From assembly GCF_000156195.1 (NCBI RefSeq), contig NZ_GG688329.1, positions 1 to 44,306 on the forward strand: a stretch of DNA of 44,306 nucleotides, in the 5' to 3' direction. The notes under the pieces are model-generated. The model saw only the letters and a program-made list of their open reading frames with translations, had not been told where the DNA came from and searched no databases. Both the position numbers and the translations under genes were made by a program. Within the stretch, counting starts at the first letter, position 1; the number at the start of each line of letters is the position of its first letter. Shown here in pieces: positions 7,399-16,126 of this stretch. This DNA is from Bacteroides finegoldii DSM 17565 (lineage in GTDB: Bacteria; Bacteroidota; Bacteroidia; Bacteroidales; Bacteroidaceae).

Positions 7399-10300
7399 TT
7401 ACTTTAGTTTATGAGATACGGGAGACATTATGAAACTGAACTCATAATCTTGATATGGAAGACGATATTTTTCTAATGGTATAGCTCCCCAACTATTGAC
7501 GCATGCCAGTCCCGTTTGTGCCTTGTCAATACAGAAGTTTGTAAAGTTTGCTTTTTCCACTTCGGAGGAATGGCGCTGGTCTTTGCCTTCACCGTCATCC
7601 AATGATTCAATGGTATAGTTCAGTGCGGAAGCAGAGAACGGAGCTTCGGAAACAAACTGCAAACCGTTTCCGCTGATATTCAAGAGTCTCCACCAACGGA
7701 TGTCCGTCTTCGTTCCGGTTTCCTGTGGGCGGATATACGGATAGAATTGTTCCTCTACCGTTTGACGGTATTTGCCAAGTTTGGCTGCATTGTTGCGGTC
7801 GGCATAATTCTCTATCGGTCCGCGTCCGTAATACTCTATTTCGTTAAAGTTGGCAGGCATACGCATCTGCATGCCGAAACGGAACATTTCAGACACTTTC
7901 TTGCTCTTGTCTGCTACCATCTTCTGGGTAACTTTCATTGCTCCTTTGTTGTTGACGATATAAGTCAGGAATAATTTTCCTCCTATCGACTTCATGTCAT
8001 ATTCTGCACGAATCACGGCCTGATCATTCTCAATAGCATGTTTCAGGGAAGTAAGCTTCAATGTCGGATTCTTCCAGACTGCATATTTGCGTTGCAAGCC
8101 TGCTCCGAAATCATTATCGGTCGGTGCACGCCAGAAGTTGGGAGTCAATTCGCTACCGTCTTCCATCATTTGCATTCCGTTCACATCGTAGCGGCAGAGA
8201 TAGCCGTTGTGTCTGTTGAAATCCATAGAGAAGTTTTCGCCTTTGACGGTCAGGTAATTTTGGTCGTTATCCAGAATACCGGGTACGGTGATTGCCTGAT
8301 TGGAAGCCTGTCGGTTTTCCAGCTTGAGCTCCGGAGCTTTATAGTCACGAATGCTCAGTTGCTCGTATGCGATGGTTGTTCCTGCGGGTAACAATGTTTC
8401 GGCTGTTTTCAGTTTATAGTTGACATTGAGCAGTAACTCTTTACACGGACAGATGTTTTTTGTGTCAAACGGAATCTGCACTTTGACGGTTTGTTGGGGC
8501 GCCACTTTCAGATCCGGCACAATGCCTGTTTGCACAACTTCCCCGTCTGCCAGCAATTGCCATTCTAGATAATATGAAGACAGGTCACGGAAGAAATTCT
8601 CATTGAAAATATTGATTTCACCTTTGGCGAGATCGGCAGGAGTTGTCCATATATCCTGATAGAAATAAGCCACTTCGTAAGCATGTGGATTCGGTATGCG
8701 ATCCGGGCTGATTAAACCGTTATTGTTAAAGTTATTGTCCGAAGCGTCATATTTGTTGAAGTCACCTCCATAACCGTAGATGGCCACTCCGTCTTTATTT
8801 TTCCAATGGCAAGACTGGTCTACGAAGTCCCAGATGAAGCCGCCTTGATATTTCGGATATTTGCGGATGATGTCCCAATATTCCTTGAATCCTCCTTGCG
8901 AATTTCCCATCGCATGTGCGTATTCACACTGGATCAGAGGTTTTTGGATATCTCCTTCACAATATTTGATACAGTCCTGATAACCATAGTACATCGGGCA
9001 GAAAATATCTGTAAATTCACTGGTACGTGCCTGCTCATATTGTACGGCACGGGTCTTGTCCTCATTTTTAATCCATGTATAACATTTTTCGAAATTAGGT
9101 CCCATACCGGCCTCATTGCCTAATGACCAGAAAATGATGGACGGATGGTTGTAGCTACGTTGTACATTGCGTTGGTTGCGTTCCAAATGTGCTTTGGCAT
9201 AGATCGGGTTCTTGGCCAATGTCTTGTCACCATATCCCATTCCGTGAGACTCTACATTCGCTTCAGCTACCACGTAGATGCCATATTGGTCGCAGAGGTC
9301 ATACCAACGGTTGTCGTCCGGATAGTGACAGGTACGTACGGCATTGATATTAAGCTCTTTCATTACTTTGATGTCCTGCAACATGCGCTCGATAGAAACT
9401 ACATATCCGCCGTCCGGATCCATTTCGTGACGGTTGGCTCCCTTGAAGAGTACCGGTTGTCCGTTGACGAGTATCTGTCCGCCTTTCAGTTCAATTTTGC
9501 GGAAACCTACTTTAACGGGGATTACTTCTATTGTATTGTTACCGTTTTTCAATGTAGCGGTCAGTGTATAAAGATTAGGTGTTTCAGCCGTCCATTTAGC
9601 AGGATTGGAAATGTTCAAAGTGGTGTTTAACTTACCTGAACCTTTTAAATCAGCAGTAGCCACACTGTTGCCTAGAGCATCTGCCAGGTCTAAGGCAACT
9701 GTACCGCTTCCTTTCAGGTCAACAGCGATATTCAGCGTACCGTCTTTGTACTGGCTGTCCAGATCAGGAGTAACACGAATATCCTGAATGTATTTCTTGT
9801 CGCGTGCGTAGAGATAGCAGTCGCGTCCTACACCGGAGTAGCGGAAGAAGTCCTGATCTTCCAGGTAACTGCCGTCACACCAGCGGAATACTTGGAAAGC
9901 AATCACATTCTTACCCGGTTTCAGATAGTTGGTCAGATTGAATTCAGCTTCCAGTTTGCTGTCCTCGCTATATCCTACGTAGCGTCCGTTCACCCAAAGA
10001 TACATATTGGAAGTTACCGAACCGAAATGGGCGAAAATCTCTTTTCCTTTCCAGTTGGCAGGAACGATGATTTCTTTCCGGTAAGAACCTACGTGATTGT
10101 TTTCTGTCGGAACGTACGGTGGGTTGTTCTTGAACTGGTTTCTCCATGCATATCCTACATTTACGTAGATAGGGTCGCCGTAGCCGTTCAATTCCCATAC
10201 ACCGGGAACCTGAAGGTTATCCCAACCCTTGTCGTTGAAATTAGTCTGATAAAAGTCTGTCGGACGTGCTTCCGCGTGTCTCACCCAGTTGAATTTCCAA

Positions 10301-10506
10301 AGACCGTTTAAAGTCATAAAATTCGCTGAGTTTTCTTTGATGCCGGCTTTAGCTTCATCAGCCGATGCGTAAGCAAAATAATTAGTGTGCATGGCAGAGC
10401 GGTTTACGGAATTCACTTCCGGGTCTTTCCACTCGTTGAAGCTTTGTGCTTGAATTGCCGTCAGTCCCAATGCCGCCAGACAGCAAGATAGTAGTTGTTT
10501 CTTCAT
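7399..10506 (-). CDS. Secreted GH2 beta-galactosidase (LacZ-like)
   Basis: This enzyme should hydrolyse terminal beta-galactosides. The 1035 residues open with a signal peptide (MKKQLLSCCLAALGLTAIQA) without a clear lipobox, so export to the periplasm or beyond is likely. The GH2 sugar-binding domain (about 50-235), Ig-like domain, TIM barrel (about 340-640) and C-terminal Bgal small-chain domain follow in LacZ order. The acid/base is E465 in SLGNEAGMG and the nucleophile E528 in LIQCEYAHAMGNS. The gene stands alone with its own promoter (10540-10547) and terminator (7302-7337). Its glycan source cannot be deduced, but the GH2 family in Bacteroides serves host and plant galactosides. Confidence 0.95.
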   Translation of the reverse strand: MKKQLLSCCLAALGLTAIQAQSFNEWKDPEVNSVNRSAMHTNYFAYASADEAKAGIKENSANFMTLNGLWKFNWVRHAEARPTDFYQTNFNDKGWDNLQVPGVWELNGYGDPIYVNVGYAWRNQFKNNPPYVPTENNHVGSYRKEIIVPANWKGKEIFAHFGSVTSNMYLWVNGRYVGYSEDSKLEAEFNLTNYLKPGKNVIAFQVFRWCDGSYLEDQDFFRYSGVGRDCYLYARDKKYIQDIRVTPDLDSQYKDGTLNIAVDLKGSGTVALDLADALGNSVATADLKGSGKLNTTLNISNPAKWTAETPNLYTLTATLKNGNNTIEVIPVKVGFRKIELKGGQILVNGQPVLFKGANRHEMDPDGGYVVSIERMLQDIKVMKELNINAVRTCHYPDDNRWYDLCDQYGIYVVAEANVESHGMGYGDKTLAKNPIYAKAHLERNQRNVQRSYNHPSIIFWSLGNEAGMGPNFEKCYTWIKNEDKTRAVQYEQARTSEFTDIFCPMYYGYQDCIKYCEGDIQKPLIQCEYAHAMGNSQGGFKEYWDIIRKYPKYQGGFIWDFVDQSCHWKNKDGVAIYGYGGDFNKYDASDNNFNNNGLISPDRIPNPHAYEVAYFYQDIWTTPADLAKGEINIFNENFFRDLSSYYLEWQLLADGEVVQTGIVPDLKVAPQQTVKVQIPFDTKNICPCKELLLNVNYKLKTAETLLPAGTTIAYEQLSIRDYKAPELKLENRQASNQAITVPGILDNDQNYLTVKGENFSMDFNRHNGYLCRYDVNGMQMMEDGSELTPNFWRAPTDNDFGAGLQRKYAVWKNPTLKLTSLKHAIENDQAVIRAEYDMKSIGGKLFLTYIVNNKGAMKVTQKMVADKSKKVSEMFRFGMQMRMPANFNEIEYYGRGPIENYADRNNAAKLGKYRQTVEEQFYPYIRPQETGTKTDIRWWRLLNISGNGLQFVSEAPFSASALNYTIESLDDGEGKDQRHSSEVEKANFTNFCIDKAQTGLACVNSWGAIPLEKYRLPYQDYEFSFIMSPVSHKLK

Positions 10507-10539
10507 GGGTTTTTTGTATTAGGTTTGAATTTCGGGAGC

Positions 10540-10547
10540 CAAAGATA
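10540..10547 (-). promoter_or_regulatory. -7 promoter box of the GH2 gene
   Basis: The minus strand reads TATCTTTG, a perfect match to the Bacteroides -7 consensus TAnnTTTG, 33 bp before the start codon. This gives a leader of about 27 nt. No clear -33 TTTG is seen at the usual 19-21 bp distance. Confidence 0.55.
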
Positions 10548-10658
10548 AGGATTATTTTATTCAATGAAGGGCAAAAAAACATTCAATTAGGGATGGTTTT
10601 TAATAAATTGACTGTATTATAAACTTTTTACCTGACGAAACGCCATCATTCCCGGGAA

Positions 10659-11276
10659 TCATACCGAACATGGATACTTCTTCGTATAAACCACCTGTTT
10701 CCCCGCCCCGTAGCGCATCAACACCCCTTGTTCGATAAAAGCATTCAGTTCATTGAGCGCCCGCTGCTTGTCATGTCCTGTCAACCGACAATAATCGGCA
10801 CGCGTAAGACAGGGATATTTCCCAAGATGGTCATTGACTATAGTCAGACATTCCTCTTCACTGTGTCCTTTTCCATGCGGACGGGTGAAAGACTCCCCGC
10901 GTTCCAATCTCATTTGCCAGCCCACTTCCTTTTTGAATTGAGCGCTTGGGCGGAAATTGATATTCTTCAGTTTGATAGATTGTGCACGTACCTCTTCTTT
11001 CTTCATGATGGGAGGGCCTTGCAGAGAAACGGAAAAGTAACCGATATCTCCCAGCTCCACATTCCATCCGTTAGCGAGTAAATCTCTTAACTCGTTTTGG
11101 AAAGACTGCATGGCACCTGACAATAAACTGCGGCTTATTCCGGTGAATTTGTGTACGCGATCCAGAAATTCGTTCTGGTCGACGGTTCCATTGATAACTA
11201 CACGGGGGTGAAGTGGTTGTTGTTCGCCTGTCTGTTGAATATCAGGAGTTTCGTAAAGGTCGTAACGTATGCTCAT
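10659..11276 (-). CDS. HU-like DNA-binding protein with C-terminal winged-helix-like domain
   Basis: The 205-residue protein has an N-terminal HU/IHF-like domain (about 22-125; features VDQNEFLDRVHKFTGISRS and ELGDIGYFSVSL). This is the larger HU-like type typical of Bacteroidota rather than the 90-residue HU. Residues about 135-200 (EECLTIVNDHLGKYPCLTRADYCRLTG) look like a winged-helix or helix-turn-helix domain. It probably binds DNA as an architectural or regulatory protein; its target is unknown. It is monocistronic. The intergenic region upstream carries four ACTATAGT palindromes spaced at 22 bp (11359-11432), a plausible binding array for this or another dimeric protein. Confidence 0.75.
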   Translation of the reverse strand: MSIRYDLYETPDIQQTGEQQPLHPRVVINGTVDQNEFLDRVHKFTGISRSLLSGAMQSFQNELRDLLANGWNVELGDIGYFSVSLQGPPIMKKEEVRAQSIKLKNINFRPSAQFKKEVGWQMRLERGESFTRPHGKGHSEEECLTIVNDHLGKYPCLTRADYCRLTGHDKQRALNELNAFIEQGVLMRYGAGKQVVYTKKYPCSV

Positions 11277-11358
11277 TTGCGTAATTATATTATGTAGGCA
11301 TATTTAATATCCGTTTGCCTGTTCGGATGTGTTTCGTTTGCTGTTTTTATTTCGTTTG

Positions 11359-11432
11359 ACTATAGTGTACTTTGCGTATGACTATAGTTATGCGTAAGGA
11401 TAACTATAGTCTACTTTACGCATAACTATAGT
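11359..11432. repeat. Four ACTATAGT palindromes at exact 22-bp spacing, with a 17-bp inverted repeat
   Basis: The self-complementary octamer ACTATAGT starts at 11359, 11381, 11403 and 11425, each exactly 22 bp after the last (close to two helical turns). The outer part of units 2-4 forms a perfect 17-bp inverted repeat, ACTATAGTTATGCGTAA (11381-11397) against 11416-11432. The spacers of units 1 and 3 are near-copies (TACTTTGCGTATG and TACTTTACGCATA). The array ends 83 bp and begins about 156 bp upstream of the HU-like gene. It looks like an operator array. Confidence 0.8.
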
Positions 11433-11579
11433 TATATGAAATAATATCAGCTAACAAAGGTAGTAAGATTAGTGAGAAAAAGAAATAAAAACAGCATAGA
11501 TAATGATTTCTACAGGAATCCATCGCTTCGTTTTTTAATAAATTAGCTAGAAGTATGGTATTTATTGGTAAAGAACACT

Positions 11580-11587
11580 TATTTTTG
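11580..11587 (+). promoter_or_regulatory. -7 promoter box predicting a leaderless transcript
   Basis: TATTTTTG matches TAnnTTTG and lies only four bases before the ATG at 11592 (TTTTTGCACCATG). With the usual distance to the transcription start, the mRNA would begin at or within a base or two of the start codon. This is also why the ATG was preferred to an in-frame TTG at 11565 that overlaps the promoter. Confidence 0.5.
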
Positions 11588-11591
11588 CACC

Positions 11592-13502
11592 ATGTTACAG
11601 TTTGAGAATCAAAAGATAAAACAAATAGTACGCAAGGTACTTCCGGTAGTAACACTGGTAGTGATGCTATATTCCTGTGCCAGTATCGGACGACCGGACG
11701 GTGGTCCTATTGACGAGACGCCACCCCGTTTTGTAGGTAGCACTCCTGCTGCAGGTGCTTTAAATAATAAGAGGACTAAAGTCTCTCTGGTGTTTGACGA
11801 ATTTATAAAACTGGAAAAGGCGACTGAAAAGGTGGTTGTTTCCCCTCCTCAGATACAGCAGCCTGAAATAAAGGCTTCCGGCAAGAGGATACAAGTGAAT
11901 CTGCTTGACTCTTTGAAGCCTAATACTACTTATACAATCGACTTTTCGGATGCTATCGTCGACAATAATGAAGGTAATCCGTTGGGTAATTTCGCTTTTA
12001 CCTTTTCTACGGGTACGGAAATCGATACGATGGAAGTTGCAGGAACTCTGCTTGATGCTTCTAATTTGGAACCGATTAAAGGTATGCTTGTCGGGTTACA
12101 TTCCAACTTGAACGATTCGGCTTTTAACAAATTACCTTTCGAACGTGTGGCACGTACAGACAGTCGTGGGCGTTTTTCTATTCGTGGTGTGGCTCCCGGC
12201 AAATACCGTATTTACGGATTGATGGATGCAGACCAGAACTTTACTTTTAATCAGAAGAGTGAAATGATCGCTTTTCATGATTCTCTGATTATTCCCCGTA
12301 TGGAAGAACGTACCCGTATGGACACAGCTTGGGTGGATTCTCTGACGTATGATACGATTGTTGAAAAGAAATATATGCATTATTTGCCGGATGATGTAAT
12401 TCTCCGTGCTTTTAAGGAATTTAATTATTCACAGTATCTGATTAAGTCCGAACGGCTTATCCCACACAAGTTTACGCTCTATTTTGCCGGTAAGGCGGAC
12501 ACCTTGCCTGTGATGAAAGGGTTGAACTTCGATGAAAAGGATGCTTTTGTTATCGAGAAGAATCAACGGAACGATACGATTCATTATTGGGTGAAAGATT
12601 CTCTGCTCTTCAAGCAGGATACTCTTGCTATGAGTCTTACTTATCTTTATACAGATACGTTGAATCAATTGGTGTCTCGTACGGATACTTTGAATTTGGT
12701 GTCGAAGCAGAAATATAAGAAAGAAGAATCGGAAAAGCCCAAAAAGAAAAAGAAGAAAAAGAAAGATGAGGAAGAAGAACCGGAACCTACAAAGTTCTTA
12801 CCTGTAAAAGTCAATGTCCCTTCATCAATGGATGTGTATGGGTACATTTCTTTGGATTTTGAAGAGCCGATAGCCAGCTTTGATAGTGCGGCAATTCATT
12901 TACGGCAGAAAGTCGATACGCTTTGGAAGGATATACCGTTCGAGTTTGAGCAGGATTCGATAAATCTGAAAAAGTTCAATTTTTATTATGATTGGGAACC
13001 GACTCTGGAGTACGAGTTTTCGGTAGATTCGACTGCTTTTCATGGTATATACGGATTGTTTACTGATAAAATAAAACAAGAGTTCAAGGTTCGCAGCGAA
13101 GATGAGTATTTCACACTTCATTTTAATGTTAGTGGAGCGGATTCGTTGGCTTTTGTAGAATTACTTGATGCCCAAGATAAAGTCGTTCGTAAACGGAGAG
13201 TAGAGGAGGATGGAATGGTTGATTTCTATTTCTTGAATCCTGGAAAGTATGCTGCCCGGTTGATTAATGATAGGAATGGAAATGGCGAGTGGGATACGGG
13301 AGACTTTGAAAAGGGCATACAACCGGAAGAAGTTTTCTATTACCCTACTATCTTGGAATATAAAGCATTGTGGGATGTAACACAACCATGGGATATTCAT
13401 GCGACTCCTGTTGATAAGCAGAAACCGGATGAACTTAAAAAACAAAAACCAGATGAAGATAAGAAGAAAAAAGAACGAAATAATCAGAACCGGCGTCGTT
13501 AA
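11592..13502 (+). CDS. Ig-like (Big_5) domain lipoprotein
   Basis: This is a predicted outer-membrane or periplasmic lipoprotein of 636 residues. A long signal ends in LYSC with C29 as the acylated residue. Residues about 40-140 form a bacterial Ig-like (Big_5) domain (DETPPRFVGSTPAAGA, then FSTG). A carboxypeptidase-regulatory-like beta-sandwich with RGVAPGKYRIYGL follows. A highly charged Lys/Glu segment (about 375-400) and a Lys-rich tail are notable. The family is common in Bacteroidota but has no defined biochemical role that I know of. Its stop lies inside the start region of the following DUF3108 gene, so the two are probably co-translated. Confidence 0.8.
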   Translation: MLQFENQKIKQIVRKVLPVVTLVVMLYSCASIGRPDGGPIDETPPRFVGSTPAAGALNNKRTKVSLVFDEFIKLEKATEKVVVSPPQIQQPEIKASGKRIQVNLLDSLKPNTTYTIDFSDAIVDNNEGNPLGNFAFTFSTGTEIDTMEVAGTLLDASNLEPIKGMLVGLHSNLNDSAFNKLPFERVARTDSRGRFSIRGVAPGKYRIYGLMDADQNFTFNQKSEMIAFHDSLIIPRMEERTRMDTAWVDSLTYDTIVEKKYMHYLPDDVILRAFKEFNYSQYLIKSERLIPHKFTLYFAGKADTLPVMKGLNFDEKDAFVIEKNQRNDTIHYWVKDSLLFKQDTLAMSLTYLYTDTLNQLVSRTDTLNLVSKQKYKKEESEKPKKKKKKKKDEEEEPEPTKFLPVKVNVPSSMDVYGYISLDFEEPIASFDSAAIHLRQKVDTLWKDIPFEFEQDSINLKKFNFYYDWEPTLEYEFSVDSTAFHGIYGLFTDKIKQEFKVRSEDEYFTLHFNVSGADSLAFVELLDAQDKVVRKRRVEEDGMVDFYFLNPGKYAARLINDRNGNGEWDTGDFEKGIQPEEVFYYPTILEYKALWDVTQPWDIHATPVDKQKPDELKKQKPDEDKKKKERNNQNRRR

Positions 13503-14322
13503 CGTCCGATGCAAACTCATTATTGGATTAGTGGCATTAATGACGGGTGCTTTTGCCCTTCCTGCAAGTGCCCAATGTGAGGCGAAAAATGATGCGTTTC
13601 AGACCGGTGAACATGTAATGTATGATTTGTATTTTAACTGGAAATTTGTTTGGGTGAAAGCCGGGCTTGCCAGTTTGACAACAAATGCGACAACTTATCA
13701 TTCGGAACCTGCGTTCCGGATCAATCTGCTTGCTCTAGGCAGTAAACGGGCGGACTTCTTTTTCAAGATGCGTGACACGCTGACTTGTGTGATCGGGGAG
13801 AAGTTGGAACCTCGTTATTTTCGCAAAGGTGCTGAAGAAGGGAAACGGTATACGGTAGATGAGGCTTGGTTCTCTTATAAGGATGGTCTTTGTTTTGTCA
13901 ATCAGAAGCGCACATATCGAGATGGAAATTTTGATGAGGCAGTTGCAAGTGATAGCCGTTGTATATATGATATGTTGAGTATTCTGGCACAGGCGCGTTC
14001 TTACGATCCTGCGGATTATAAGATAGGGGATAAAATCAAGTTTCCGATGGCTACCGGAAGAAAGGTAGAAGAACAGACGCTTATTTATCGTGGAAAGGAG
14101 AATGTAAAGGCGGAGAATGGAACAACCTATCGCTGTCTGATCTTCTCATTAGTGGAATATGATAAGAAAGGTAAGGAGAAAGAGGTGATTACCTTTTTTA
14201 TAACAGATGACCTGAATCATCTTCCCGTACGTCTGGATTTGTATTTGAACTTCGGTTCTGCCAAAGCATTCCTAAACGACGTTAGAGGTAACCGTCATCC
14301 GCTGACTTCTATTGTAAAATGA
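13453..14322 (+). CDS. Exported DUF3108-family protein
   Basis: The mature part (from about QCEAKNDAFQTGEHVMYDLYFNWKFVWVKAG) is a DUF3108 beta-rich domain, an exported family of unknown function in Bacteroidota and Proteobacteria. The signal peptide is LIIGLVALMTGAFALPASA, preceded by a basic stretch. The start is uncertain. The ATG at 13453 lies within the previous gene (50-bp overlap, different frame), ATGs at 13399 and 13429 are alternatives, and no in-frame ATG lies after that gene's stop before the hydrophobic core. The overlap suggests translational coupling with the Ig-like lipoprotein, and the pair may act together at the envelope. Confidence 0.75.
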   Translation: MKIRRKKNEIIRTGVVNVRCKLIIGLVALMTGAFALPASAQCEAKNDAFQTGEHVMYDLYFNWKFVWVKAGLASLTTNATTYHSEPAFRINLLALGSKRADFFFKMRDTLTCVIGEKLEPRYFRKGAEEGKRYTVDEAWFSYKDGLCFVNQKRTYRDGNFDEAVASDSRCIYDMLSILAQARSYDPADYKIGDKIKFPMATGRKVEEQTLIYRGKENVKAENGTTYRCLIFSLVEYDKKGKEKEVITFFITDDLNHLPVRLDLYLNFGSAKAFLNDVRGNRHPLTSIVK

Positions 14323-14356
14323 GATAGGTGGGGAAATAATAACTCTCAAAGGGATT

Positions 14357-14773
14357 TTATTTTTCTTTTTCTATCTCAAAAGGAACTTTTTGCTCTTTTC
14401 GGAACACGCTGGATTCGAAGGTCGCAATTAAGTCTCCATTTTGATTGGTGATATCTACTTGATAGCAACCTGTACTCCGACCGATGTAACGTTCGTGTGC
14501 TTCAGCATAAAGAGTATCTCCCGGACCGCTTGCACGAACGAAAGTAATGGTAGATGAAAGAGAGAAAGCGAGTGTGCCGTGTGAATTGGCGGCTGCGGCA
14601 AGTGCCAGATCTGCCAAAGTAAAGATAGCTCCTCCTTGTGTGCGTGCTCCCGCATTCAGATGTTCCGGTTTGATATCTAATTTGGCTTTGCTGTATCCTT
14701 TTCGCACTTCCAGTAGTACTATACCTGCCTTTGTGGCGAATATGTCATTCTTGAAAAACTCTTGTGGTGTCAT
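14357..14773 (-). CDS. PaaI-type hotdog thioesterase
   Basis: The 138-residue single hotdog-fold protein should hydrolyse acyl- or aryl-CoA thioesters in the cytoplasm. The family pattern LNAGARTQGGAIFTLADLA (residues about 39-57) contains the hotdog-helix GG and the acidic residue used in catalysis. The segment VRASGPGDTLYAEA follows. It is convergent with the DUF3108 gene (34-bp gap) and divergent from the GH88 operon. A perfect -7 box lies upstream at 14815-14822. The physiological substrate is unknown; a proofreading or detoxifying role is typical of the family. Confidence 0.85.
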   Translation of the reverse strand: MTPQEFFKNDIFATKAGIVLLEVRKGYSKAKLDIKPEHLNAGARTQGGAIFTLADLALAAAANSHGTLAFSLSSTITFVRASGPGDTLYAEAHERYIGRSTGCYQVDITNQNGDLIATFESSVFRKEQKVPFEIEKEK

Positions 14774-14814
14774 AATATTTGTTTTTTTTTAATTTGATAT
14801 GTATATTTCTTTTG

Positions 14815-14822
14815 CAAATGTA
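14815..14822 (-). promoter_or_regulatory. -7 promoter box of the thioesterase gene
   Basis: The minus strand reads TACATTTG, matching TAnnTTTG, 41 bp before the start codon and implying a leader of about 34 nt. It sits back to back with the GH88 operon promoter at 14878-14885. Confidence 0.5.
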
Positions 14823-14877
14823 CCAAATTTGTCCTTCATTTGGATTATTTAGGTCGGTCAATTCTATTTAAATGCAC

Positions 14878-14885
14878 TACTTTTG
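14878..14885 (+). promoter_or_regulatory. -7 promoter box of the glycosaminoglycan operon
   Basis: TACTTTTG matches TAnnTTTG, 41 bp before the GH88 ATG at 14927, giving a leader of about 35 nt. No good -33 element lies at the expected distance, which fits a promoter that needs an activator. No candidate regulator gene is in the window. Confidence 0.55.
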
Positions 14886-14926
14886 CCATCAAGAAAATTA
14901 ATCACTTAACAAATAACCCGTGTATT

Positions 14927-16126
14927 ATGAAAACAATTCTTAGCGCATTAGGACTTTCCCTTTTGGTTTTTACGAGTTGCGGTGGACAAAAAAAAGCTGA
15001 AGTAGACTTTATTCAGGACAACATTGACAACGCGGTAGCACAAAACACTATTCAAACAGATATTATCGAGAAATCCGGTAAGATTCTGAATCCGAGAACA
15101 ATTAACAAAGATGGTAGTATTTCTTATATCCCTATTGATGACTGGTGTTCCGGTTTCTTCCCCGGTAGTATGTGGTTGACTTATAATTTGACCGGAGACA
15201 AAAAATGGTTACCATTGGCTGAAAAATATACAGAAGCATTAGACTCTGTGAAACATTTGAAATGGCATCATGATGTAGGTTTCATGATTGGTTGTAGTTA
15301 TCTGAACGGATATCGCCTGGCAGATAAGAAAGAATATAAAGATGTAGTGGTGGAGGCCGCCAAATCCTTATCTACCCGTTTCCGTCCCGGAGCAGGTGTG
15401 ATCCAGTCATGGGATGCTGATAGAGGTTGGCAAGGAACGCGTGGATGGAAGTGTCCGGTGATTATAGACAATATGATGAATCTTGAACTGCTGTTTGAGG
15501 CAACAGCCTTTTCCGGAGATTCTACTTTCTATGATATCGCTGTGAAACACGCCGATACGACGATGGCACACCATTTCCGTCCGGATAACAGTTGCTATCA
15601 TGTAGTAGACTATGACCCGGAGACCGGTGAAGTACGCAAGAGACAGACAGCACAGGGATATGCGGACGAATCATCGTGGGCTCGCGGACAAGCTTGGGCT
15701 CTCTATGGATATACTACTTGCTACCGTTATACGAAAGACGAAAAGTACCTCGACCAAGCACAAAAAGTATATAATTTCATCTTTAACAATAAGAATATGC
15801 CGGAAGATCTCGTTCCTTATTGGGATTACGATGCTCCGAATATTCCGAACGAACCTCGTGATGCCTCCGCTGCTGCATGTACAGCTTCTGCACTCTACGA
15901 ATTGGATGGTTATCGACCGGGCAATCATTATAAAGAAATTGCTGATAAGATCATGGAAAGTTTGGGCTCTCCTGCTTATCGTGCCGAAGTGGGTACAAAC
16001 GGGAACTTCATCCTGATGCACTCGGTAGGTAGTATTCCTCACGGTCAGGAAATAGATGTTCCCCTGAACTATGCCGACTATTATTTCTTGGAAGCATTGA
16101 TGCGTAAAAGAGATTTGGAGAAATGA
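14927..16126 (+). CDS. GH88 unsaturated glucuronyl hydrolase lipoprotein
   Basis: This enzyme removes the 4,5-unsaturated uronic acid from oligosaccharides made by polysaccharide lyases. The 399 residues begin with a lipoprotein signal ending FTSC (C18), so it is probably a surface or periplasmic lipoprotein. The (alpha/alpha)6 fold is recognisable from WCSGFFPGSMWL. The two GH88 catalytic aspartates are D116 (WHHDVGFM) and D181 (VIIDNMMN). I chose ATG 14927 over an upstream in-frame ATG (14840) because only it starts a clean signal peptide. It is the first gene of a three-gene operon with a sulfatase (ATGA overlap) and a PL8 lyase. From memory it corresponds to B. thetaiotaomicron BT3348. 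Confidence 0.94.
   Translation: MKTILSALGLSLLVFTSCGGQKKAEVDFIQDNIDNAVAQNTIQTDIIEKSGKILNPRTINKDGSISYIPIDDWCSGFFPGSMWLTYNLTGDKKWLPLAEKYTEALDSVKHLKWHHDVGFMIGCSYLNGYRLADKKEYKDVVVEAAKSLSTRFRPGAGVIQSWDADRGWQGTRGWKCPVIIDNMMNLELLFEATAFSGDSTFYDIAVKHADTTMAHHFRPDNSCYHVVDYDPETGEVRKRQTAQGYADESSWARGQAWALYGYTTCYRYTKDEKYLDQAQKVYNFIFNNKNMPEDLVPYWDYDAPNIPNEPRDASAAACTASALYELDGYRPGNHYKEIADKIMESLGSPAYRAEVGTNGNFILMHSVGSIPHGQEIDVPLNYADYYFLEALMRKRDLEK

Noticed and set aside
9145..9630. A 161-codon plus-strand open frame
   Set aside because: It lies wholly antisense to the GH2 TIM-barrel code, has no recognisable motif, and its composition follows the opposite strand.
11359..11432. CRISPR array
   Set aside because: The repeated unit is an 8-bp palindrome with related spacers and only four copies, far too short for CRISPR repeats, and no cas gene is nearby.
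14323..14356. Terminator between the DUF3108 and thioesterase genes
   Set aside because: The gap is A/T-rich with T-runs but has no stem of more than a few base pairs.
14840..14926. Extended N-terminus of the GH88 enzyme
   Set aside because: The upstream ATG would put 29 residues before the lipoprotein signal and overlaps the -7 promoter box. The start at 14927 gives a normal signal.
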